From Thalassolituus marinus (GTDB lineage Bacteria; Pseudomonadota; Gammaproteobacteria; Pseudomonadales; Oceanobacteraceae): DNA of 64,000 nt. The notes under the pieces are model-generated. The model saw only the letters and a list, made by a program, of their open reading frames with translations. It was not told where the DNA came from and searched no databases. Location: the NCBI RefSeq assembly GCF_020320395.1, contig NZ_JAEDAH010000097.1, forward strand, positions 36,693-100,692. Reading direction: 5' to 3'. Every line of letters begins with the position of its first letter. Position 1 is the first letter of the stretch. Positions 26,804-35,552 of the stretch are shown here, one piece after another. The position numbers and the translations under genes are program-made.

Positions 26804-27962
26804 AACCAAGCACCTTCTTGACTGCACGAACAACACGCTGCTGGTCTGAACACGTCATCTTAGTGTACAAGGGCAAAGAAACTTCCGTCTCATAAGCGGC
26901 ATGCGCATTTGGGAACACTTCAGGAGTAAGAGAGTAAGTGTCACGCCAGTACGGCTGTAAATGCAGAGGAATAAAATGCACCGAACAACCGATGCCTTCA
27001 TCAGCCATTTTCTGTATAAACTCATCCCGCGCAATACCTGCTTCAGGCTTAAGACGGATGGGATACAAGTGCCATGCATGTTCAGAACCAGTACCAGGTA
27101 ATGCAGGTAGCACCAAAGGCAACCCTGATAACTCTTGGTTATAGAACCCTGCCATGTCATTACGCTTCAGCTGAAATGCTGGCAATCGCTTTAACTGATG
27201 TATGCCAATGGCAGCTGCAATATCGGGCATATTGTACTTAAAGCCCGGTGCAACAATCTCATAAAACCAAGCCGGCTTAGTAGATGTATAACGATCAAAG
27301 GCATCCCGGCTTATGCCATGCAAGCGCATAATTCGACAACGCTTGGCAAGCTCTGCGTCACGGGTTACCACCATACCACCCTCACCAGTAGTCATGGTTT
27401 TGTTGGCATAAAAGCTGAACACCGTGAAGTCAGAATCCAAAGTGCCAATCAGCTTGCCATTGTAATGGGTAGGCAATGCATGAGCTGCATCTTCAACAAT
27501 ACGAATACCATGCGCTTTGGCAACTTTAATAATGGCATCCATATCACATGCCAGCCCGGCAAAATGAACTGGCATCACCACCTTGGTTTTATCGGTAATG
27601 GCCGCAGCAAAGGATTCCGCAGACATATTGAAGGTTGCTGAATCAACATCAACAAAAACAGGCGTAGCACCTAAATAGCGCACCACTTCTGCAGTAGCAG
27701 TAAAGGTGTAATCAGGAACAATGACCTCATCCCCCGGGCCAACCCCTAACGCTTCCAGTGCCAGGTGCAACCCAGAAGTAGCGGAGTTTACAGAGATGGA
27801 CTGTAGTGAAGCATCACCTAAAAACTCACTAAACTGTTCTTCAAATTTTTTTGCCTTTGGGCCAGTAGTAACCCAGCCAGAACGCAAGGAATCAACAACC
27901 TCAGCAATTTCCTCTTCACCAATCTCTGGCAAAGCAAATGGTAGAAACTTTACATCACTCAT
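26796..27962 (-). CDS. DegT/DnrJ/EryC1/StrS aminotransferase (PglE/C4-type)
   Basis: A 388-residue PLP-dependent sugar aminotransferase. It has [20 protein letters not shown] at the start, [39 protein letters not shown] and the PLP lysine in [15 protein letters not shown]. It should aminate C4 of the keto sugar made by the WbpM-like dehydratase. The start is taken as ATG 27962 ([15 protein letters not shown]), overlapping the GNAT stop by 8 bases; an ATG at 27974 is an alternative. The immediate neighbours, GNAT before and sugar transferase after, match the order of a bacillosamine-type module. Confidence 0.92.
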   Translation of the reverse strand: MSDVKFLPFALPEIGEEEIAEVVDSLRSGWVTTGPKAKKFEEQFSEFLGDASLQSISVNSATSGLHLALEALGVGPGDEVIVPDYTFTATAEVVRYLGATPVFVDVDSATFNMSAESFAAAITDKTKVVMPVHFAGLACDMDAIIKVAKAHGIRIVEDAAHALPTHYNGKLIGTLDSDFTVFSFYANKTMTTGEGGMVVTRDAELAKRCRIMRLHGISRDAFDRYTSTKPAWFYEIVAPGFKYNMPDIAAAIGIHQLKRLPAFQLKRNDMAGFYNQELSGLPLVLPALPGTGSEHAWHLYPIRLKPEAGIARDEFIQKMADEGIGCSVHFIPLHLQPYWRDTYSLTPEVFPNAHAAYETEVSLPLYTKMTCSDQQRVVRAVKKVLGCD

Positions 27963-28575
27963 TAGAGGCACCATTAAAAATCTTTATAAGCCGTAGCATA
28001 TTACGACCATCGGCTTGTACAAATTCAGACTCAATCTTGTAGCCGCTCTTAATATAAAAAGCGACTACATTGTCATTTCCAAGTTTATCGGTAGTTAAAT
28101 ATAGCGAGCTCGCTCCCCTGCTATGAACCACTTCTTCAAAATCAGCTAACAGCTTCTTACCCAAAGACTTACCCACCATTTCAGGTTCAACACCAATACT
28201 ACTTAAAAGAGCAGCCTGCGATAATGTTGATGGCACCTCACCTTTATAAAAGACAGCATACCAAAGCTTTTTCAATACCAAGATAGGGTTTTTTAATAAC
28301 CCCGGGATTGAACGAATAAGGAAAACGAATCCTTTTTCTTTCTTTAACCCTTGAAAAAAACTATCAGGATCAATAGCCCCACCAGCAAAGCCAACTACTC
28401 GCCCATCCTCGTTGCAAAGAACTCTTAAGACACCACCACGCCGAAAGGCAAAAGCATCATATAATTGATGAAGAAAATTTGGGCCTAATTTAGTCAAAAA
28501 AAAACTATCAAAGGCTCTCTGATGAACAGCTACAATTTGTGGCAAATCATTTTCAGTGGCATCACGAATTGTCAT
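27955..28575 (-). CDS. GNAT-family N-acetyltransferase
   Basis: A 206-residue acetyl-CoA-dependent acetyltransferase. N-terminal [22 protein letters not shown], core [24 protein letters not shown] (the acetyl-CoA pyrophosphate loop) and [17 protein letters not shown] are typical. A helical insert covers about residues 70-115. By position it probably acetylates the 4-amino sugar produced by the aminotransferase, doing the job that the left-handed-helix protein PglD does in Campylobacter. It overlaps the downstream aminotransferase start by 8 bases and the upstream glycosyltransferase stop by 14 bases, so coupling is tight. Confidence 0.82.
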   Translation of the reverse strand: MTIRDATENDLPQIVAVHQRAFDSFFLTKLGPNFLHQLYDAFAFRRGGVLRVLCNEDGRVVGFAGGAIDPDSFFQGLKKEKGFVFLIRSIPGLLKNPILVLKKLWYAVFYKGEVPSTLSQAALLSSIGVEPEMVGKSLGKKLLADFEEVVHSRGASSLYLTTDKLGNDNVVAFYIKSGYKIESEFVQADGRNMLRLIKIFNGASNE

Positions 28576-29779
28576 GAGATACGTCCTTCAAAACATCATC
28601 GAGTTTTTGGTAATTTACTCGCGAAGAAAAATTCTGCTCATAGAAATCACGAGCTGACTGCCCCATTTGTTCCCAATCAGACTTCCTGGCTAACAACAAT
28701 CCCAAGGCTTTCTGAATGGATTCAACAGACTGTGGCTCAGCCGTTACCCCTGCACCAGCCTGCATCACCAAGTCATTAACTTCACCTCCAACGGCCATAA
28801 GTATCGGCTTCCCTACCGCCATGGAGGACTGTGTTTTTGATGGGATTGTAATTTTAAATAAAGGATCACTACGAAGATGTACTGCCAGTATGTCTGCACC
28901 GATTAAAACATCAAAAATATCAGAAGATGACACATAGCCTTTAAAAATAACATTTCCGTAATGTTTAGATTTTACCAGTGTTTCCAGTTCTTCCTTCTCC
29001 ACCCCATTCCCATAGAGTTCCAATACAACAGTGGGATCCGGAAAGGTACCAACAGCATCAACAAGAGATGCAAGTGATTGAGCAGCACCGATATTGCCAG
29101 CATAAACAACCCGAGCTTTCGTTTTTTGATCTGCCACCTTATTATTCTGACCGTCGAGCGCTTCACTAATGTGCAATTCTTCCGGACACCAGTTATACAC
29201 AGTCCGTATCTTACTTTCAGGCACTCCCCGCTCAACTAAAGCTGTTTTAAAGCCTTGAGACAGCACGACAATGGCGCTAGCTTGCATGTATACAATCCGA
29301 CACCAACGATCTATTAACCGGACAACCAACCCTGCCTTATTTAAGCCGGTAGCTACCAGTGCATCGGGCCACAAATCCTGAACATCGGTTACAAAATGAA
29401 CGCCTTTCAGTTTTTTTAAAATTATTCCAATCAAGCCAGTAGTTGCCTGAGGATGATACGCGTAAACAACGTCTGGTTTTTTACTAAACAACGCGTAACA
29501 CAGTGCCAGAATAGTATAGCTAAGGTAGGTGGCCGCACGTGACAGCTTGGATTTGGAGTGTGAAATATGACTCCAAAGCCTTACCACCTTAACGCCATCG
29601 ATAACTTCAACTTGTTTCAGTTTGCGCTTATAGCCAGGAAAAACACGCCCAGTAGGATAATTTGGGAACGTTGTTATTACTTCAACTTCATGCCCCTGTT
29701 CTACCCAGTGCTTCATTAACCCCAATCCTTTAATTGAATACTCTGGGTCAAACAACTGGCTGATAAAGAGAATTCGCAT
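28562..29779 (-). CDS. wbuB: Glycosyltransferase family 4, WbuB-like
   Basis: A 405-residue GT-B glycosyltransferase. MRILFISQLFDPEYSIKGLGLMKHWVEQGHEVEVIT at the start and the VTDVQDLWPDALVATG segment are features of the WbuB group, which transfers L-FucNAc in E. coli O26 and related strains. The C-terminal nucleotide-sugar domain has VYAGNIGAAQSL and KTQSSMAVGKPILM. The true start is ATG 29779, overlapping the stop of the epimerase gene by one base; an upstream GTG/ATG would lie within that gene. It sits right after capE-capF-capG, the pathway to its predicted donor UDP-L-FucNAc. Confidence 0.87.
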   Translation of the reverse strand: MRILFISQLFDPEYSIKGLGLMKHWVEQGHEVEVITTFPNYPTGRVFPGYKRKLKQVEVIDGVKVVRLWSHISHSKSKLSRAATYLSYTILALCYALFSKKPDVVYAYHPQATTGLIGIILKKLKGVHFVTDVQDLWPDALVATGLNKAGLVVRLIDRWCRIVYMQASAIVVLSQGFKTALVERGVPESKIRTVYNWCPEELHISEALDGQNNKVADQKTKARVVYAGNIGAAQSLASLVDAVGTFPDPTVVLELYGNGVEKEELETLVKSKHYGNVIFKGYVSSSDIFDVLIGADILAVHLRSDPLFKITIPSKTQSSMAVGKPILMAVGGEVNDLVMQAGAGVTAEPQSVESIQKALGLLLARKSDWEQMGQSARDFYEQNFSSRVNYQKLDDVLKDVSHDNS

Positions 29780-30921
29780 CAGTACTGCTTCCACACCGTC
29801 CGCATCACATAATCACGGTAGCTGTGAATAATGCGCACCACTTTGTCAGCCACATTCGGCATGCTGTAGTCAGCCACTAACCGTAAATCACGCTGCTCGC
29901 CACGGGCTTGGGTTTCCAGAATGGCCAGGCCTTGCATTACACGCTCCACTTCCAGGCCGGCCATCATAGCAGCCGCTTCTTCCATACCTTCCGGGCGCTC
30001 ATGTGCTTCACGGATATTCAGGGCCGGGAAGTTAAGAATGGATGATTCTTCGTTAATGGTGCCGCTATCCGACAATACCGCTTTCGCGCTTAACTGCAGC
30101 TTGTTGTAGTCTTTAAAGCCCAGCGGTTTCAGCAGTTGCACGTTCGGGTGGAAGGTAACACCCATAGCATCGACGCGCTTTTGGGTGCGCGGGTGGGTAG
30201 AAACAATCACCGGCAAGTTGTAATACGCCGCAACAGTGTTCAGCACATCCACCAGTTTCAAAAAGTTTTTGTCGGAATCGACGTTTTCTTCACGGTGTGC
30301 ACTCACCACAAAGAACTGGCCTTCTTTCAGGTTCAGCCGTTCCAGCACAGTAGAGGCTTCAATCCCTTCACGGTAGTAATTCAGCACTTCAAACATCGGG
30401 CTGCCTGTTTTAATAATGCGATCCGGCGGTAACCCTTCCGCCACCAGATAATCCCGCGCAATGGTGCTGTAACTCATGTTGATATCGGCGGTATGGTCAA
30501 CAATACGGCGGTTGATCTCTTCCGGCACACGCATATCAAAACAACGGTTACCGGCTTCCATGTGGAAGGTCGGAATCTTACGGCGCTTGGCTGGCAATAC
30601 GGCCATACAGCTGTTGGTATCGCCCAACACCAGTACCGCTTCGGGTTTAACTTCGGCCAGAACTTGGTCAACCTTAATAATTACATTACCAATCGTTTCT
30701 GCACCGGTGCTGCCGGCAGCACTTAAAAAGTGATCTGGCTTACGAATGCCTAAATCCTGAAAGAAAATTTCATTCAGTTCGTAATCGTAGTTCTGGCCGG
30801 TATGTACCAGAATGTGTTCGCAGTGCTCATCCAGCTTGGCCATTACGCGCGACAAACGGATAATTTCCGGGCGGGTTCCCACCACGGTCATCACTTTTAA
30901 TTTTTTAACAACGGTTGTCAT
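29779..30921 (-). CDS. fnlC: UDP-GlcNAc 2-epimerase-type enzyme for UDP-L-FucNAc (CapG/FnlC/WbjD)
   Basis: A 380-residue non-hydrolysing NDP-sugar 2-epimerase. VMTVVGTRPEIIRLSRVM, VLVLGDTNSCMAVLPAKRRKIPTFHMEAGNRCFD, SAHREENVDSD and LSDSGTINEESSIL are typical of the CapG/WbjD branch, distinct from the WecB paralog at 41.1 kb (which reads [11 protein letters not shown] and HVEAGLRTG). It catalyses the last step, UDP-2-acetamido-2,6-dideoxy-L-talose to UDP-L-FucNAc. It follows capF after a 55-base gap carrying short tandem repeats. Confidence 0.92.
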   Translation of the reverse strand: MTTVVKKLKVMTVVGTRPEIIRLSRVMAKLDEHCEHILVHTGQNYDYELNEIFFQDLGIRKPDHFLSAAGSTGAETIGNVIIKVDQVLAEVKPEAVLVLGDTNSCMAVLPAKRRKIPTFHMEAGNRCFDMRVPEEINRRIVDHTADINMSYSTIARDYLVAEGLPPDRIIKTGSPMFEVLNYYREGIEASTVLERLNLKEGQFFVVSAHREENVDSDKNFLKLVDVLNTVAAYYNLPVIVSTHPRTQKRVDAMGVTFHPNVQLLKPLGFKDYNKLQLSAKAVLSDSGTINEESSILNFPALNIREAHERPEGMEEAAAMMAGLEVERVMQGLAILETQARGEQRDLRLVADYSMPNVADKVVRIIHSYRDYVMRTVWKQY

Positions 30922-30944
30922 AACAAAGTACCCAACTATTTATT

Positions 30945-31001
30945 AGCCACAGGCGTTTTACTCAGCCACAGGCGTTTCACTTATCCACAGGCGTTAACGG
31001 G
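30945..31001. repeat. Three tandem 19-bp units at the 3' end of capF
   Basis: Units at 30945-30963, 30964-30982 and 30983-31001 share CCACAGGCGTT with small differences after it. The third unit contains the last codons and the stop of capF (PVDK), so the other two look like downstream duplications of the gene end. Confidence 0.8.
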
Positions 31002-32095
31002 CAAGCGTAGGTGTCCGGCTTTTCCCGATCAAAAATTTCATTCGCCCACAGCATAACAATCATTTCATCATCACCAATATTGGTAATGTCGTGTGTCCAG
31101 CCCGGCATGGTTTCCACAATTTCCGGCTTTTCACCAGTGGTTTCCAGCTCGTAAAACTCACCGGTGTGCATATGGCGGAACTTAAAGCTGGCCTTGCCTT
31201 TAATCACCAAAAACTTCTCGGTTTTGGTGTGGTGGTAATGCCCGCCACGGGTAATACCGGGGTGCGCTGTGAAGTAAGAAAACTGACCGGCATCAGGTGT
31301 TTTCAGCATTTCTACAAATACACCACGCGGATCACCGTATTTGGGCACTTCGTAGGTAAAGCGCTCTTTCGGCACATAGCTGAGGTAGGTGGAATACAAG
31401 GCCCGAACCAACCCAGTGCCCACGCGCTCGGTAATTAAACTTTGGCGGCTATCGCGGAAGCGATATAACTGCTGCGCCAGTTCGTCCACAGTAATTTGGT
31501 ACACCGGCTGTACTGTTTCAAAGGCTTCGCCCGTGCGTTTAGCATCCAGCAGCGCCAAAAAATGCTCAATCACATCATCGACGTACACCAAATTAACCAC
31601 CGCCGCCGGGTCGTTAATCTGAATCGGTAAGTCATTCACAATGTTATGGCAAAAGGTTGCCACGGCAGAGTTGTAGTTCGGTTTGGCCCACTTGCCAAAC
31701 ACATTTGGCAAGCGGAAAACCGAAACTGGCACGCCCTTCTCGCGCAGGGCCAGTAAGGCATCTTCCGCCGCACGCTTAGACACACCATAAGGGTTATCCA
31801 ACTCGGCCTGAATGGAAGAGGTATACACCACCGGGGCTTTGCAACCCGTTGCCAACATGGCATCGGCCAACTGCTGGCTTAAGCCCGCATTCCCGGTGGT
31901 AAACTCTGTCGGATCTTGCGGGCGGTTAATACCGGCCAGGTGAAATACAAACTGCACACCATCCAACATGGCCGGCAATTCTGCCGCTGAATGTTCGCGG
32001 GTAAAACACACAACCTCAATGTCTTTACGTTCCGCCAGGTGCACCAACAGGTTTTTACCAATAAAGCCGTTGGCGCCGGTTACCAATACGCGCAT
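30977..32095 (-). CDS. capF: Bifunctional epimerase/reductase CapF (FnlB/WbjC)
   Basis: A 372-residue enzyme of UDP-L-FucNAc synthesis. The N-terminal SDR domain has LVTGANGFIGKNLLVHL and the catalytic YGVSKRAAE; the C-terminal cupin has PGITRGGHYHHTKTEKFLVIKGKA with metal-binding histidines. In Staphylococcus aureus CapF the cupin epimerises C3 and the SDR domain reduces the 4-keto group. It lies 3 bases after capE, so the two are cotranscribed. Length and domain order are normal. Confidence 0.95.
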   Translation of the reverse strand: MRVLVTGANGFIGKNLLVHLAERKDIEVVCFTREHSAAELPAMLDGVQFVFHLAGINRPQDPTEFTTGNAGLSQQLADAMLATGCKAPVVYTSSIQAELDNPYGVSKRAAEDALLALREKGVPVSVFRLPNVFGKWAKPNYNSAVATFCHNIVNDLPIQINDPAAVVNLVYVDDVIEHFLALLDAKRTGEAFETVQPVYQITVDELAQQLYRFRDSRQSLITERVGTGLVRALYSTYLSYVPKERFTYEVPKYGDPRGVFVEMLKTPDAGQFSYFTAHPGITRGGHYHHTKTEKFLVIKGKASFKFRHMHTGEFYELETTGEKPEIVETMPGWTHDITNIGDDEMIVMLWANEIFDREKPDTYACPLTPVDK

Positions 32096-32098
32096 GGC

Positions 32099-33133
32099 TT
32101 ACTCCTCGGGGTTTACGTAACGGCCATCACGCAGCTCACGAATGAACTCCAGCTTTAACAACAGTTGCTGCATACCTGCCACATCCAAACGCTGGGTATT
32201 ATGCGAATTGTAATCTTCAGTGTGAGAAATTTTCTCTTCGCCCTGCTCCACAAACTTGCCATAGTTCAGATCGCGCAGGTCTGGCGGGACGCGGTAGTAC
32301 CCCCCCAGGTCTTCAGCGCATACCATTTCTTCCCGGCTTAACAGGGCTTCATACAGCTTTTCGCCGTGACGGGTGCCGATTACATTAATGGGGTAACCGG
32401 GCTTGCCGAGCAGATCTGACAAAGCCTGTGCCAGCACTTCTACCGTCGCTGCCGGAGCTTTTTGCACAAACATATCGCCGTTATTACCGTGCTCGAAGGC
32501 GTACAACACCAGGTCTACAGCATCGGCCAACGTCATCATAAAGCGGGTCATATTCGGGTCGGTAATGGTCAAGGGCTTATTAGCACGCATCTGGTCCACA
32601 AACAGCGGAATCACCGAACCACGGGACGCCATCACGTTACCGTAGCGTGTACCACAAATAACAGTTTTGGTGGAATCTACGTTACGCGATTTAGCGACCA
32701 TTACTTTTTCCATCATCGCCTTTGAAATACCCATGGCGTTAATGGGGTAAACCGCTTTATCGGTGCTTAAACACACAACGCGCTTCACTTCATTCTGAAT
32801 GGCGGCTTCCAATACGTTTTCAGTACCCAGTACGTTAGTTTTCACCGCTTCCATTGGATGAAACTCACAGGATGGCACCTGCTTTAATGCCGCTGCATGA
32901 AAAATGTAATCCACACCACGGGTCGCATTCAGCACTGCCTGATAATCTCGCACATCGCCGATGTAGAACTTCAGTTTCGGGTTCGCGTACTTTCTACGCA
33001 TATCATCCTGTTTCTTTTCATCGCGACTGAAGATACGAATTTCGGCAATATCGGTATCCAGAAAGCCTTTAAGAACGGCATTGCCAAATGAACCGGTGCC
33101 CCCGGTTATCATCAATTTTTGCTTTACAAACAT
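32099..33133 (-). CDS. capE: UDP-GlcNAc 4,6-dehydratase/5-epimerase CapE (FnlA/WbjB)
   Basis: A 344-residue extended SDR that converts UDP-GlcNAc to the keto-deoxy intermediates feeding CapF. It has KLMITGGTGSFGNAVLKGF, FHAAALKQVPSCEFHPMEAVKTN, and STDKAVYPINAMGISKAMMEK, where the usual catalytic tyrosine is Met as in the CapE/FlaA1 group. The start is ATG 33133 (MFVKQKLMITGG), with AGGA seven bases upstream; the frame is open from a TTG at 33139. It is soluble and lacks the membrane domain of the WbpM paralog. Confidence 0.95.
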   Translation of the reverse strand: MFVKQKLMITGGTGSFGNAVLKGFLDTDIAEIRIFSRDEKKQDDMRRKYANPKLKFYIGDVRDYQAVLNATRGVDYIFHAAALKQVPSCEFHPMEAVKTNVLGTENVLEAAIQNEVKRVVCLSTDKAVYPINAMGISKAMMEKVMVAKSRNVDSTKTVICGTRYGNVMASRGSVIPLFVDQMRANKPLTITDPNMTRFMMTLADAVDLVLYAFEHGNNGDMFVQKAPAATVEVLAQALSDLLGKPGYPINVIGTRHGEKLYEALLSREEMVCAEDLGGYYRVPPDLRDLNYGKFVEQGEEKISHTEDYNSHNTQRLDVAGMQQLLLKLEFIRELRDGRYVNPEE

Positions 33134-33148
33134 AATCAATCCTGATAT

Positions 33149-34357
33149 TTAATTGATATACTTTTTTATCAATTCAACTTCATGCTGCGAACGCTCTGAC
33201 CACTCCATCGTCAACCTCTGCGAAGTGTTTCTTGCACCTTCGCGAACATGGGAAAATAAACTCGGTCTTTTATATATCGATTCGATTAAGCATGCACACT
33301 CCTCATCATCATTTACTAAAAAACCATTTTCACCATTAGATATATAGTGCCTAACATCATCCTCATCCTTAGTTATAATCAGGGCACCAGAAGTCATCAT
33401 CTCGTGAAATACCGAGGTAACGTTACATACATCATAGAGGCTCAAGGACGCCAGAGCATACTTGTTATAAAGATATATATCTTCCTTACTTACAGAGCCA
33501 AGAAAAATACACTGATCCAAAACACCCATGTCTTTTGCCAAATCGACCACTTCATTATAATAGTCAATACCCAGGGTATCAAAAGGCCCTGCGAATACAG
33601 CTTTAATAGTGACATCTACTTTTTTAAGAAAACTTAATATATTTAAAACGCGATCCTGCCGTTTCCAAGCATCAAACCTTGCACAATAGAAAATAAATTG
33701 CTCTTTTGGCAAAAAATTATTTATAAAAAAATTTTCGTATTCCTTTTCGATGAAAATTCTAGAAACACCATTTTTCCAATAATAAAAATCATAAGGCTCA
33801 TCTCCCTTTGGAAATATAGTATTCTTTAACTTGTCTGCACCCGAGCCATCATCCGTTACCAATAAAAACTCTTTCTTTGTAACAAAACTTAAATATTCGA
33901 CCAAATGCTTTAATTTTGTTTTAAGCACACCGTTTCTTTTCACCTTATCCCAAAGAAAGGTACCGTAAAGTCGTTGCCCCAAAGGAACCCCAAAACTTCT
34001 TACAATATCATTAGCAACAGAAGGTGAAGAACCGTGAACATAAACAAAGTCGTAATCATTTTCCTCAAGCAGCCTAGCCACTAGTCTTCTAAATCGGAAA
34101 ATAGAAAAAATCTTTTTAGGTAACGATAAATTATATTTAAACTGATGCATGAAGGTAATTTTTTTAACCCAATCAGACTGAATATTATAATCTCGCGGCT
34201 GATCAGTATAAATAATAACCATATCAACGAAAACACCTGATTCGACCAAAGCTTTCAAAGGGTACGTAAAAGAAGGCAGGCCCGTAACATTCTGAGCGCC
34301 TTCGTAAATAAATTTATCAAATCCAAACCAAGCTGGAGTCAGATACAAAACTCTCAT
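33149..34357 (-). CDS. Glycosyltransferase family 4
   Basis: A 402-residue GT-B type glycosyltransferase, recognised by its C-terminal domain: FIFYCARFDAWKRQDRVLNIL, VFAGPF, CIFLGSVSKEDIYLYNKYALASLSLYDVCN and EDDVRHYISNGENGFLVND. The acceptor and donor cannot be named. The start is ATG 34357 (MRVLYLTPAWFGFDKF); a further 11 codons upstream are open. The gene is noticeably AT-rich compared with capE beside it, suggesting a different origin. The decayed IS3 element lies directly upstream. Confidence 0.85.
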   Translation of the reverse strand: MRVLYLTPAWFGFDKFIYEGAQNVTGLPSFTYPLKALVESGVFVDMVIIYTDQPRDYNIQSDWVKKITFMHQFKYNLSLPKKIFSIFRFRRLVARLLEENDYDFVYVHGSSPSVANDIVRSFGVPLGQRLYGTFLWDKVKRNGVLKTKLKHLVEYLSFVTKKEFLLVTDDGSGADKLKNTIFPKGDEPYDFYYWKNGVSRIFIEKEYENFFINNFLPKEQFIFYCARFDAWKRQDRVLNILSFLKKVDVTIKAVFAGPFDTLGIDYYNEVVDLAKDMGVLDQCIFLGSVSKEDIYLYNKYALASLSLYDVCNVTSVFHEMMTSGALIITKDEDDVRHYISNGENGFLVNDDEECACLIESIYKRPSLFSHVREGARNTSQRLTMEWSERSQHEVELIKKYIN

Positions 34358-34418
34358 TAAAAATACTCGTATTAAAGAATGTAATATCAAGGGCAGCGCT
34401 AAGCGTTATACCCCATTT

Positions 34419-35215
34419 TCATGGACGATTTAATAAAGCACTAAATCTCTGGAACTGTGGTGCCAGTCTACTTCTCATGCTCGGGTTATGGAAACGTTCG
34501 TCGTAGCCAAAAATACCCGATCTTGCTTCATCTTGAGTGCGGTGATCTTTGGGGTTGCTCCGTTCTCGTTTAATAACGCCCAAAAATCCTTCACAAGCCG
34601 CATTGTCAGAACAATAGCCAACAGCACTCATACTGCTTATCAGGTCATGCTGCTTCGGTAATCGCTGATAGTCGCCACTGAAAAACTGTGAACCACGATC
34701 TGAATGCCGGATTGATACACCGCCGTTCTGCTTTTGTCAGACGGCCATCTCAACGGTTCTCATATCCACTTTCCGGTCCTACCGGTGATGAATCGCTCAT
34801 CCTACAACCAATTTGCTGTACAGATCCAGCAGCACGCACAGATACAATTTGCCTTGCTGAGTTTTGACTTCCGTAATGTCAGTAACCCGTTTGCTGTCTG
34901 GCTCCTGTGCCCCGAGGTTCCGTTTCAGGTGATTCCGTACACCACTGCGGGGCACGGATTAACGCTTTGAGCCACGACCTTTCTTGCGCGGCAAGCCTGT
35001 AGTCCATGTTTAACCATAAACCTTGAACACGGTTCAAGCTCAGCCTTTCATCTTCTGCCTGCAGATCTTCGTGCATACGGGTAGCAGCTGTCGGCCGCCA
35101 CTGTCAGCATGAATGTCCTTTATCCAAACAGTGATACGTCCATTCTCAGCCAGGAGCCTGCTTGGCATACGTAATTCCCAGTCGCAATAATCACTGACAG
35201 ATACCTTCAGGCATC
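34419..35215 (-). pseudogene. IS3-family transposase OrfB remnant
   Basis: Pieces of an rve/DDE transposase in several frames: a GRITVWIKDIHADSGG region near 35.1 kb, LNRVQGLWLNMDYRLAAQ (34879-35076), [20 protein letters not shown] (about 34810-34880) with the first catalytic Asp, and a longer C-terminal piece with HSDRGSQFF (second Asp) and YCSDNAACEGFLGVIKRE (Glu) ending at 34419. At least two frame changes separate the pieces, so no active transposase can be made. Confidence 0.85.
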
Positions 35216-35252
35216 AACATAAGGCGTAGGGACTAATACTCGCATTTTAGGT

Positions 35253-35532
35253 CTAGCCCTTGGCGAAGTACGTTGCAGCTTCCCGCAAAAAATCTCTTTT
35301 CATGGTGAGTCATGCGAGTTTGCGTTTAAGACGCGCAGCCTCTCACCCGCGAATTTCCACTGCGTTGAATGGCTTTGTCGCTGATAGCTTCTGCTTCACG
35401 CCTCCACCGGCTTAGGGGGTTTGGGGCTACACCGATTTCGAGAGCAATCTGACTACAACTGATACCCGCCTGCAGGGCCAGCTTGGCAGCCTATCTTCTG
35501 AACTCTGGATTGAATTTTCTTACTTTGGTCAT
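35253..35532 (-). pseudogene. IS3-family OrfA remnant
   Basis: Starts MTKVRKFNPEFRR at ATG 35532, then a TAG stop at codon 14 (35493-35491). The frame continues AAKLALQAGISCSQIALEIGV and SRWRREAEAI, a transposase helix-turn-helix. After a frame change MKRDFLREAATYFAKG ends at 35253. It is clearly broken. Confidence 0.85.
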
Positions 35533-35552
35533 GAACACTCCTCACAGGCAGA

